Positions 46,836-57,470 of a stretch of DNA of 64,000 nucleotides are shown here, one piece after another. Position numbers and translations under genes: made by a program. Source of the DNA: Telmatactis stephensoni (Eukaryota; Cnidaria; Anthozoa; Actiniaria; Isophelliidae); NCBI GenBank assembly GCA_029948255.1, contig JALIZF010001940.1, forward strand, positions 1,791,501 to 1,855,500, given 5' to 3'. How positions within the stretch are numbered: the first letter of the stretch is position 1; the number at the start of each line of letters is the position of its first letter. Below the pieces are notes generated by a model, which saw nothing but the letters and a program-made list of their open reading frames with translations, was not told where the DNA came from and made no database searches.

Positions 46836-46976
46836 ATCAAGTGAGCTCCAAGAAAAGAGAAAAGAAAAGCCTCAAGCGACAGGAGAAGCAAGCTTAAGTA
46901 ACTCAGTTGAATCTACAGTGCCTTTTCAAAGCGAAAGAAAATTGCTTCAGCCCGAAGCTTAAAGTCGTCAAAGAAA

Positions 46977-47963
46977 ATGAACAATTCCACGACACAAGAA
47001 TTGAGCAAGTTTGACAACTTGGTTCTGGTTTTGGAAACCAATTGGCACTTCAGAAACTTCTTGTATTTTGTGATAGTCATCAATTCTATCAGCTCTATCC
47101 TTGCAGCGCTTTCAAACGCTTTGATCATTTTGGTTTTTGTGAAAACAGCTTCTTTGAGGACGCCTTCGTACATTCTAATTCTTAGCTTGGTATTATCAGA
47201 CTTGACCGTCGGTGCAGTGACGCAGCCGCTATATTGCTGTCATTTGATTGCCTGGTTGATGAAAAATTCTTCTTTGTATGAGACCAGCTCGAACATATAC
47301 CACCGAATGGTCAGCGTTCTAATAACTGGTTCTCTTCTCACAGTTACCGCCATCACTATCGATCGATTTCTTGCTCTTCACTTCCTTCTGAGATACCAAC
47401 AACTTGTCACAACCAAGCGATCTTATACAGTTATCATAATAATCTGGGTTGTTAGTTTGTCGTGGAGTTTTGTACTTGCAAACGAAATAACTTGGCTATT
47501 AATCGCCGATGTAATATTCACATTGATGATCGTTATTCTTGATATTTGTCTGATGCTGAAAATTTCTCGAGCAATTCGACGCCACGTCGCACAGATGCAA
47601 GGCCAACAGCAACCACAGCAGCCAACCATGAACATGCAGAGATACAAGAAATCCGTCAAAACCATGTACTTTATCATGGGTGTATTTCTAGTGTGTTTTC
47701 TGCCTGGTTTGATCTTCTTCATTGTAGATGACGGGCTTAGGGCTTCGGGGATAAATATGGGAATAGAGCGGCGCTATGCAGTACAGTTAGCTAACACACT
47801 TGTACTGCTAAACAGTGTGTTGAATCCATTTATTTATTGTTGGAGAATCGAAGAAATTCGTAATGCTTTGTTTCAGCTAGTACAGAGAGGAGGAACCAGA
47901 AGTGAAGAGCAGTCGTCTACTCGTACGACTGACCGAACCAAACGTGTAGAGACTTCGCTTTAA
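46977..47963 (+). CDS. Orphan class A GPCR, melanocortin-like architecture (copy G)
   Basis: Intact single exon, 328 residues, tandem neighbour of copy F. Its TM1-loop block (ILAALSNALIILVFVKTA) and TM6-TM7 block (FIVDDGLRASGINMGIERRY) match copy C, whereas its TM3-TM4 block (IDRFLALHFLLRYQQLV) matches copies A and E. Its promoter and C-tail (RTTDRTKRVETSL) match copy F. This mosaic suggests gene conversion. It keeps NST at N3, Asp in SDLTVG, CFLP and NPFIY, and lacks the TM3 cysteine and TM5 proline like the others. Confidence 0.9.
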   Translation: MNNSTTQELSKFDNLVLVLETNWHFRNFLYFVIVINSISSILAALSNALIILVFVKTASLRTPSYILILSLVLSDLTVGAVTQPLYCCHLIAWLMKNSSLYETSSNIYHRMVSVLITGSLLTVTAITIDRFLALHFLLRYQQLVTTKRSYTVIIIIWVVSLSWSFVLANEITWLLIADVIFTLMIVILDICLMLKISRAIRRHVAQMQGQQQPQQPTMNMQRYKKSVKTMYFIMGVFLVCFLPGLIFFIVDDGLRASGINMGIERRYAVQLANTLVLLNSVLNPFIYCWRIEEIRNALFQLVQRGGTRSEEQSSTRTTDRTKRVETSL

Positions 47964-48060
47964 GGTAATGCTCCGAGTAAGAACTATAGGCACTTTATAG
48001 GTAAGCAGTCGGCAAGAAAAGGCGCTACATGATATTTGTAAAACTGTGCACGTCCATAAG

Positions 48061-49308
48061 CTAAAACATGAAAATATGCCATAACTTTAAAATTTATTTG
48101 ATACATAACTGGTTGCATTTTCACAAAAAACTTTCTTTACGTTGTTTTAACATAGCAAAATTTCTATGTGGGGTACCCCTGGCTATTGTTTTGAGCGCCT
48201 GTGATCTGAAAAGAAATTAAACTTTTTCACATTTTATTTCATTTAAAATTTTGTTTCCCATATGATGATATATCATTGGTCTGAAAACAAAGATATTTCT
48301 TAAAATGGTGAAGTTGAAATTACCTGTGAACAATAGTTGCTTAATTCGTACGCGCATTGTTACTTAAAGCGCTATCTGAGTGAGACTCAGCCATATTTGA
48401 TAACTACAATCACTGCCAAAATTATGTGAAAATTACGGGGTTTTTTTGTAGATTATACACTTTGCGGTCATATTATTTGTCCCCCCTCTCCGGCCCTGTA
48501 AAACTGTTGCTGGTAGCTAAAAGGTCTGTCGGACTGATTGCCGAGTAGTAGGTCTCGGGGTTTTCACAGCAACATTGTACAGGGGGCGTGGGGAGCCAAT
48601 CTCATCGCCATCCACTGTGCGCGCGAATCCTGACGAAACTGCAAATGATTGTAGTTATTTCTAATGGAAATAATTTAACTATGGATGTGAAGAACCATGC
48701 ACTTACCCAAAAATTCATTTCAAACAATTATTGAGGAGAAATTTTGGTTTAAAAGCATAAAGTAAATATGGTAGAGTAGATGATGCCATCCATTCACAAT
48801 TCAAATACACAAAATATTTAATCGTTTTTACCCGTCTTTTTTTAATATAAAGAAAATATTTTAATCGGTGTTTATTTGACAAGATATGATTAATATACTT
48901 CTAATTTTCACCGATTTTCATGCAAATGGCGCATAAATTACACAAGACTTTAATAACTGCTATACAGTAAAACAAATATACCGCATTTCTTTGAATAATC
49001 GCCCCGTGCGTTACTGCTTTTTCGGAGCTCAAAAATGAGGCTGTTAGAACTCAGTCTTTATATCAATCGTAATAAAAGCTGCTTCTGACAACCATAATCC
49101 ACTGAAACAAGAACTGGCCAGTGAGGACAAAAGAAACGACATAAATGGAAATTACTACCGGAAGTATTATCAGAAATTGTGAAAATGAAACGAGTGAGTC
49201 CATGTAATTATGACCGTCTGCTTTCTCAAAACTTTACTGAGAGGGAGAGGTGGTGATTCGATTATTCGAACGGGGAGATTATTCAAGGAAATACGTTAAG
49301 TTAGCTTG
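48061..49308. other. Intergenic, repeat-derived, no gene
   Basis: 3' flank of copy G, then DNA with GAATAATCGCCCCG words near 48990-49010 that recall the dispersed repeat near 36.7 kb. No gene supported. Confidence 0.45.
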
Positions 49309-49622
49309 TTAGAAACTCGAGCACATTCTCTCAATCAGTAATCTTCATATATACGGTAATTTTCGAGGAAATTTCAATGAGTTGGTCTTCCAGAAATATT
49401 CATATTTCATCATTTATGCTAATTAGCAATTATAAAAAGGGTGAAAATTATCAATAATAATTGTTGATCGATGCATATGGCATACACAGGCTTTCACAAT
49501 GTCTGCTGCTAATTAGCATAAATGATGAAATATGAATATTTCTGGAAGACCAACTCATTGAAATTTCCACGAAAATTACCGTATGAAGATTACTGATTGA
49601 GAGAATGTGCTCGAGTTTCTAA
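49309..49622. mobile_element. Foldback element with about 118-bp arms
   Basis: The left arm 49309-49428 (TTAGAAACTCGAGCACATTC ... GCTAATTAGCA) and right arm 49507-49622 are nearly perfect inverted copies around a 78-bp spacer. No ORF. The transcript would form a long hairpin. Confidence 0.85.
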
Positions 49623-49969
49623 AATAAGGCATAAATCTTTGATAAGATATGTGGATTTAAAATTCTGAAAATGCGCCAAGCCAGACTACCAAGGCTTCCA
49701 GTCAAAATACATACAAACTCTTTATTTTTGACTGCGCATAACTTCTTCGAAATTGAATCAAAAGTGATGAAACTGTCTAGAATTATTTCTCATGAAATAC
49801 TTTCTCACAAAGCTTGCAGATTGGAGTATATCTTTAACATAATAGAAATGCCTTCAGCAAACTAAAAATTGTCATTTTAAGCTCATGTACGCCCTTGTAA
49901 AAGATTAAGGTATTCCTATGAAATACCTGATTCAAATTCTCCTAGTGCTCTAAAGGAAAGGAGAGAGCG

Positions 49970-50571
49970 AGGAGAGGGGGAGTGGGAAGGGGAAGAAGGA
50001 AGGGAGAGCTTGCTGGCAACCCCCAGGTTTTTTGGTAACTCGCGTCCACCAGCGGACGCATATTTCTATTGGTCCAAATCGATGGTCGGTTAGCATACAT
50101 ATCAGTACCTATGATGCCAGCAGGTACCGATGTTAGGCTAGTAAATTTAGATTGTAAAAGAAAGTTGTAGTAGTAAGCTTTTCGTCCAGCAGTGATGTTC
50201 TGGCCATTCTTTTGACCAATTTTGCGAGGAACGGGGAGATAATTTGCTGTATCAAAAGAGAACGTTGGAAAAGTACCGGGTCAGTCGTTGTTAGACTTGA
50301 CTGACACAATTCCGCTGATCAAATGTAATTTATTGGTACGAGAAAATTTCTATATACAAATTGATTGACTTTTTTTGCATGCGCAAAATCCAATCAATAT
50401 GATGCTACAATTTTTGAAACAGGACTCATAAACGAATACATTTGACATGTTCTCGCTCTGGTTCCTGTGAGGCTAATGTAAATTGATCTCTACAGGTGGG
50501 TCATACCACCCAAATCTAGGGGTTACCGGCAGGCTCTCCTTCTTCCCCCTCCCCTTCTCCTCCCCTCCCCT
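49970..50571. mobile_element. Candidate 600-bp MITE with purine-rich inverted ends
   Basis: The left arm (about 49970-50030, AGGGAGAGCTTGCTGGCAAC then CCCC) is inverted at 50514-50571 (GGGGTTACCGGCAGGCTCTCC and C/T-rich run). Ends are ragged, and the target duplication was not resolved. Confidence 0.6.
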
Positions 50572-51173
50572 TCGATTGATAGCCATGCTACGCCGGATAC
50601 AGCTACCGACCACCAGGTTAACAAAGATTTAGTCGGTTTACTAGGGCTTTTTTTAAATGTTGTATTTACAAAACAGAATTGTAATTAATCGACTTCTCAA
50701 AGGCGACCACACCAGTGAGTGTATAGTGCTCAACTCCGTATAAGTACAGTGCAATTTCTAAAAACGTACCGCCACCCTCTATGGGGAGTGGCAGCTTAAA
50801 GGAGTTATATTTACAGTATTTCATTCAGGAATTCATTCATTTACTGACCGGTAAATAGGTGGTGGCTTCTTAATAAGCATTGCACTGTGCTTCTTCGTCG
50901 TTACCATGTTACAAATATGCAATATTTTTTGAATATTTTACAAGCATTGTATTCGTAAGTTAAGCAGTAATTATAACAGAAGTTTCACTAAAGGCCCTAG
51001 CAAACGCTTCTAATATTGTTGGCTTCAAAATGTTAGACGCGTTTGAACGTCCAACATTTCTTTTGTTCTGTTTTCACCAAAGTTCAACACAGCAATGTTG
51101 GGTCCGTTTTTTACTGCCAACCAACAACTGCCAAAAATGTTGGATGTTCTTGGGAGCGTTTGCACAGGGATTA
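50572..51173. other. Intergenic with repeat fragments
   Basis: AATGTTGG/CCAACATT words between 51015 and 51150 look like a small element into which the next MITE inserted. No gene supported. Confidence 0.4.
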
Positions 51174-51472
51174 GAGCTGATGGACACGGTGGAAAACGCA
51201 TTGCGCATGCTCGAAAATTTGGCGAGAATTCGTAGACGCGTTCGCGTTTACAAATATAAGTACCGTCGATCCACCTGTCGTGTGTTATACGAATTTCACG
51301 TGTTTCATTTGATCAGGGAAATTAAGAGAACAACTAAAGTGATGTTTTAGGAAAATAAGCACTAACTTTTCACGGACAGCCTAGTTAACTTTCAAGATTT
51401 ACTAAACCTACAGTGGTTTTATTTAAAACTTCCGGGTATGTGCAATGCGTTTTTCACCCGCGTCGAGCTGGT
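51174..51472. mobile_element. hAT-like MITE, second copy of the 20.36-kb family
   Basis: The element at 51182-51464 (GGACACGGTGGAAAACGCAT ... GCGTTTTTCACCCGCGTC) is flanked by GAGCTGAT and GAGCTGGT (8 bp, one difference). The interior matches the copy at 20359-20647 (AACTAAAG, CACTAACTTTT, CGGACAGCC, TTTCAAGATTTACTAAACCT). Confidence 0.85.
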
Positions 51473-51898
51473 GTTATACGAGACAATTTGCAATGACAAT
51501 TTTTTCGTGCAACGTTGTTGTCGTAAAGTTTATGCCTTATAACATACCTCACGGAACGATTTTTAGCGTAACTATGGCTTCGGAAACACATTAATTGCGA
51601 TTTTTTGGTTTCAAGTAAAAAAAACGCAATGCAAAATTACGAACTTGACCCAGCGTTGCGCGAAAAATCATCATTGCTAATCATCTCTACATCAGCATCA
51701 GCTTATATTGTACTATATTTTTGTTTCGCGGGTTAAGTATTAAAATCACTCTATTTGCTAAATAAAGTACTTAATTCCTTCTGTATGTCATATAATTTTA
51801 CATTAGAAAAATCCCATGTTCTAGGAAACAGAATCTATTGTTCTGCCATCGAATATGGCTGCCGTCATACACTATAGTAATCATGCAAAACCTCTTTA

Positions 51899-52134
51899 AG
51901 GGGGTGTTTACATGGCACTAGGATCATCCTAGCAGTAGGATCATCCTAGCAGGCGAATCATCCTACCTGCTATACATTTACTGCATTCTGTTTACATGGA
52001 AATTTGTGTCTTCACTTCGGGTACTAGGATCATCCTACTAAACAGAATGCAGTAAATGTATAGCAGGTAGGATGATTCGCCTGCTAGGATGATCCTAGTG
52101 CTAGGATGATCCTAGTGCCATGTAAACACCCCCT
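51899..52134. mobile_element. 236-bp foldback MITE beside the lysine-rich gene
   Basis: Arms of about 100 bp (AGGGGGTGTTTACATGGCAC and its reverse complement) are nearly perfect, with repeated TAGGATCATCCTAG palindromes. TA flanks both ends. It begins 11 bp after the stop codon of the minus-strand gene, so it probably forms that gene's 3' UTR. Confidence 0.85.
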
Positions 52135-52145
52135 TAGACCTGAAG

Positions 52146-54492
52146 TTAAAAGATCTTATCAAGAAAGTCCGCTACGGCTTCTTCCGTGTGCTCTGACGAG
52201 AGTTTGTCAATGTCGGTCTCTCTGATTCCAAATCTTTTCCCAATGGCCTTTGCTAGCTTTGAAGCCTCTTTGAGCGAAGCATTCACGTTGTCGAAAATCT
52301 TTTTCAGTTTGTTTTGTGTTTCGCAATGTTCAAGCAAAGCTTTCGCGACCTTCAGCTTCAGAGAATTCGTTTTCTTGATTTTTTCTTTCAAAGTTGAAAG
52401 TTTTTGGTGGCCGATTATGGGGTTTGGTTTAGGACCATGTTCTTCTTTCCTATGCTTGAGTGCGTTGTTATGAAACGTTCCCTTGGAGCTTGCTTTGACA
52501 ATTTTGCTCGCCTTTTTCTTCGCAATTTTTGACAGTCTATGAGCATTTTTTGTAGGTTTTGCAGTTTTCGTTTTCTTGGCAACGTTTGAACTTTTAACCA
52601 CTTTTTTCGCTAGCCTTCTTTGAAGTGTTTTCTTGCTTCCAGGTACAATTTTTTTCTTTCCTTTTTCGCTTAGTTTCCTCTGAAAAACTTTTCCAACCTT
52701 CGCCTTTGTTACGGCTTTCTTCTTTCCAATCAACTTCAAAGTATTCTTTTTATCTTTCTGAACATCGACATGTAAAAGGCTCGCCATGTTGAAGTACTTT
52801 TCCATGTTCATATTCTTAAGCAATTTTTTTAGCACAGCTTTTGGTAGTGTTTTAATGATTTGTAAACTCTTCTTATCAATGCTGACGTCATTACCCTTGA
52901 CGACGATCATCTTCAATGGGTCAGCGGATATCATCTTCAAAAGATCAGGCAAATTGGTAGCTTTGCGTATTGGCTTGGCTGGAGCATGCTGAAGAAAACT
53001 CTTTTTTGGCTTCGAAATCTTCCATCTTTTTGTGGTTTTATTCTTCTTAATTCTCTTTACACGTTTAAAGCTTTGCTTTTTAGATGTTTTATTTACTTGC
53101 TTTAATATTTTCGATCTTTTCCAAGAACGTTTCTTTATCTTTTTAGTTGCCTTTTTGAAAATTGTAATTTTTTTGTTGTGATTTTTTTTATGTGGAGAAG
53201 CATTCATCAAATCGAACATCACATCCTTTATCGATTTCCCTTCTAAGCCATCATTTGTGCCATGAACGTCTCTCTTACGTCTCAAGAAACCACGTGACTG
53301 ATCACGTGAATTATCAGCACTGAAGGAAACACTACGTTCTGTGCTATCCATCTGAGAACGCGCTTCATCTTGAACGACTCTCTTTGCTCTTGTGAAGTCG
53401 ATTGCAGAAGAAATGGGCTGATCACGTGACTTCCAACTTGTCTGGTCACGTGTGTAGGTTCTCCCGTGCATCTGCGCACCTACTCCAGACTTATCAAGAC
53501 TTCGCCTGTGATCACGTGATTGATCTTGTGATTTGGCATGCTCATCGATCCAACTGTACAATTCATCAGCCAGGTGGTCACTCTCCCCTTTTAAGTACCA
53601 TATCATTTGTTCTAGGTTTTGTTTTCTTTCTTTGACGCCCTTTTCTGAGTGTTCACGTGGTTTGTCACGTGACTTGTCACTCTCGAATGTTTGAAAGCCT
53701 TTCTTGTGTTGGTCGATCCACGTATAGATTTCACTAGCCACTTTATCACTTTCACCTTTGAGTTCTTTGACTAAATGTTCAAGCTTCTGTCGTTTGTTTC
53801 CTGGGGTCGGAACGATGAACGATATTTAGTTGAATAACAAACAAAAACAATTAAGTGATAAAAAGCTGTACGTCCAAATATCTCAAAACATCAAAAACAT
53901 CAAAACAAAATATCTCTGTTGTAAATGTACAATGAACTGGTGGAACATTTAAAACCAATGACCCTTCACCAAAACGATCTTTATTTCTGATCCCAACATT
54001 TGCAAAATTCTTTATAATTATCCCAGATTCCATGGCATCATTATTGATCTCTGATTCCTTCCTGAAGAACTTGATCCGTGATCCCTTAAATTCGCGTGAT
54101 CCCTTAAATTCGCGTGATCCCTTGAATTAGCGTGATCCCTTAAATCTGCGTGATCCCTTAAACTCACGTGATCCCTTAAATTCACGCGATGCTTAATTGC
54201 GCGATATCTCTTAAACATGCCAGATATACCAAATCCCTTATCCATATTACCTCGTATACATCCTTGTTCACCCTCCCCTCCCCCATCTACCTCAAAGTGT
54301 CCTTAAGTCTCATGGCAAAATTGTCAATAACCGCACCCTTTCTTCCTACCCCTACCCCATGTACCTGAGAGGGCCCTAGTGTCACATGAAATAAATGAAT
54401 AGATTACAGGTACCTTGACAAGAAGAACAAACGAGGACCAGAAGAAAGACGACACGAAGCTTTTCATGCATAACAACGTCCATATCAACCAT
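52146..54492 (-). CDS. Secreted lysine-rich repeat protein, family unknown
   Basis: Two exons on the minus strand: 54492-54414 (26 codons plus one base) and 53800-52146, with a 613-bp intron (CAAG/GTACCT ... GACCCCAG/GA). Phases match (1+2), giving 577 residues. Exon 1 encodes a signal peptide: after MVDMDVVMHEKLR comes VVFLLVLVCSSCQ. After it come two copies of a helical unit with LKGESD and E-I/L-Y-T/S-W-I-D-Q/E-H (about residues 40-60 and 85-105), then a stretch rich in S-R-D-Q/K (105-175). GFLRRKRD is a furin-type site near 175-185. The remaining two thirds is about a third Lys/Arg (TKRWKISKPKKS, SKIAKKKASKIVK). It includes leucine-rich parts and an acidic end (HTEEAVADFLDKIF). It is probably secreted or extracellular matrix and cleaved into an acidic/polar and a strongly basic part. 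I recognise no family. Histone-like composition is contradicted by the signal peptide. Confidence 0.75.
54076..54190. repeat. 18-bp minisatellite in the intron of the lysine-rich gene
   Basis: Six to seven copies of CGTGATCCCTTAAATTCG with scattered changes. The minus-strand frame through it (repeated LRDHAN) is open for 75 codons but lacks good splice sites. Confidence 0.85.
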
Positions 54493-57290
54493 ACATACTC
54501 TAGAAAGAAATTAAAACAGTTTTAAGAATGTTCTCGACACACGGCGCGATCCGACAAAGGAAGAAGTAACAGGGATAGTGCACTCTAGTGCACATTTATG
54601 CACGGCTAATAGAGGCTTTGCATCACCACGTGACCGTGGCAGCCATATTGGATGTCAGAACACCCGATTTTGTTCCTACCATCGAAGATGGCCACATTCA
54701 CATAAGTTCTGTGCAAAGCCTGTAAAGTCTGTGCCTAATGAAAATTTTTGTTGATGCCCCTGCGATTTGACTTACTAGACTATCACAGCGAAAATTATCC
54801 CAATTAATTAATCAAAATAATCATAATATAATCAGTTTACTTCTATAAATTTTTGTCTACAAAAATGAACATGCCAATTTTTTTCCTATTCTTTCCGTTA
54901 AGATTTTTCTGTTCCTTGTTTTGTTACCTCATTAAACACGTGTGTCTCATTTCATTTCTAAATTCATATTCAGTCTCACTTGGAGTCAGTGGATAATAAT
55001 TAAAAAGATGGATATTACCGTTGGGAGGGGTCTGTCAATTGCATTGTTCACTATAAATAACTATAACCACATTAGGCGTTGCCTTACAAAAACACAAGAA
55101 ATCTATAGATCAAATCTATACTGTCTATAGCAAAAATATATTAATGCCAGCGGGAAAACAAATAAAAACGGACTACTTCTCAACGTGCATAATGCCTATA
55201 GCTTGCGACAAATCAGTTCAGTAACAGTTTTAGATTCGATCGAGATCTTTCAAGCTATTTCAAGCTATATTTCTTGCTATCCAACCTTAAGAGATACAAT
55301 ACTCTGGAAAATGAAAGATCTGAAATTATCTCTAGTGTCAAGTATCTTCAAAGAATTTAAGTGGAAAACTCGAGGAAAAAATTTCTTCGATAAATAAGTT
55401 CATCTGCACGGTGCACGTGATCTTGACCATGGAGAGAGAGATTTCGGCTGTTTTGTTCTTTATATCTAACACCCCATCGATCGGCACCAATGTGTAACAA
55501 GAATAAAGTACATGGAGGCTAATTCAATTATTACTACCATTAGCAGTAGTAAGTAAAGCAGGCCTCCCAACTTAAAACAAAAAGTTAAGACTGATGAGTT
55601 ATGAATTCGAAGTGATCATTTACATTATCTCTGGTACACTATCAATCGCATACAATTAATACTGGATTATATATTCTAATCTTTAGACAATATGATTGTA
55701 GACAATAAGGCAATTAACCTCACAATTCAGGGATAACAATTAGTTCTTGTAATATCAAATTAACCGGGCAAATTTCAATTGTTGTTTTGTCTAACATAAC
55801 AAAGTTCAACAAGCTTAACCAAACAACGCCCATACAATAATATAATCTCATTTCATGATCTTACCTCTTCAAAATCCGCTTATAATTTGAACATCGAGTG
55901 GATCATGTATTGATCCCTGCAGCACACCACAGAAATAAATCGAATTTGTTGAAATCGTGCGGGAAATATCCTTTGTTGACCGAGTATATGTAGAACGTTT
56001 GTCCCCGGTGGTCCGAGGTATTTTAGTTTATGCTTGAATTGATCCACCTGTTGGATTGACAAACACGACCGTGATAAACTTGTTTGTTACGCCACTAAAT
56101 TATGCATCGATGAACAAGACAAGAAGTTCATTCACTTCAGCCTGGTTTATACGGATTTAAATTATCTGTGTCTTTGAATGTCTGAATGTCTCTGAGCTAT
56201 ATAAGACAAAATGGATTTAAAAATAAATAAATAAAAAGTAAATATAGTCAGTGGAACCTTCATGAACAACAACGATTGGACGATCTCTTATAACAAGCAA
56301 ATTTGTAATTTAACTGTAAATTTTGACACTTTAATAAATCGTGTCATTGATTTATCTTTTCAACGTCTAGATATTAAACGACCAACATTAATTTAAATAT
56401 AAAAGTGAGAAATATAATTTTGATCAGAATCATTTATGCGCAGTTTATAATAAAATTTGTCTCTGAACAACTCGCTTTTGGACCAGCAAAGACAAAATGT
56501 TTTTAGGTATGAGTGTAGATGTCATGCAACCAGTATGAATTTGCTCGGGAAAAAAGTCCGAACTGCAGATGGAGTTTGAACACATGACCCGATCAGACGT
56601 TCCAGCCACTTGTCTACCGGGGTTCCTGTGGTGGGCCCAGGTCGTACGTGTGTGTATTTACTCAATTACTTCCTACAATTGAAAGAAATTGCGCAAATGA
56701 ATATGAATGGCTCTCGCGGCACCTATAAATCAAAACAAAACGCCCGAAAAAGACATTAGACACCTTAGCAATGCCATAGGCCACGAGAGTATTCTTGATG
56801 GATTTTTAATTTCTTCAAATACTTTTTAATTGGACGATTTTGTTCGCGCTAAAATGTTGTTCTTTTTCATTTATGACCAATGTCTGATAATTTTAAATTC
56901 AGATTCACTCGCAACATGAATTTGAGATTCACGTGAAACAGGCCAACGAAATCACGAATCTCGAATTACTACGGCTTTTCGCGCATCACGATCGAATCAC
57001 GAAAATAAAACAATGCTTGATCACGTCACACATACCACTTATGTAAGAACATCTGCTTTCATTCATTTCAATTAAAATTCTCGATATTTTATTCAAATGA
57101 ATATTAAGAACTTAAAACTAAATTTCAAAATAATTCTTTTTGTACAGCAAATAAAAGGACATCTTTTCCAGTGGTGACATCTTTTGCAGTGGTCCACTTC
57201 ATTACAGGATAATTATTACATTCCTTCATTTCTAATACATCATTATTCATTAGTTAATCTATTGACCATAATGCACTGCACTACGTACGA
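54493..57290. other. Intergenic, no gene recognised
   Basis: Upstream side of the lysine-rich gene. A 70-codon ORF at 55185-55397 and shorter ones show no domain or splice support. No rRNA or tRNA seen. Confidence 0.45.
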
Positions 57291-57294
57291 AATA

Positions 57295-57470
57295 GAAAAC
57301 CTCGCTATATTGAACTCGAACCCCCCACTATCCCGAACAAAAACTTCACTTGGTTTGGAAAGGGCGTATTCCTATTCAGAGGATTACAAAACCTCGCTAT
57401 ATTGAACTGGAGCCCCCACTATCTCGAACCCCCACTATCCCGAACAATAACTCCACTTTGCTTGGAAAAA
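57295..57470. repeat. Direct repeats CTCGCTATATTGAACT / CCCACTATCCCGAAC
   Basis: Two tandem-like segments about 95 bp apart, each reading ACCTCGCTATATTGAACT, then CCCCCACTATCCCGAACAA. It is probably a decayed transposon end. Confidence 0.55.

Larger units (their letters stand above)
44567..48060 (+). repeat. Tandem duplication of about 2.09 kb carrying GPCR copies F and G
   Basis: The segment from 44567 (GTAGACAACTGGCTGGTCAT) to about 46.05 kb recurs from 46659, offset 2088-2092 bp, including promoter, coding region and 3' flank. Identity is very high upstream and lower inside TM1-TM3. Confidence 0.85.

Noticed and set aside
52146..53741. Histone H1 or nuclear protein from its lysine content
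   Set aside because: A signal-peptide exon joins in phase upstream and a furin-type site lies within; no winged-helix pattern. The start at 53741 is GTG, not ATG.
54018..54245. 75-codon ORF with LRDHAN repeats as a third exon of the lysine-rich gene
   Set aside because: No good acceptor or donor at its edges, and exons 1 and 2 already join in phase; kept only as a hypothesis.
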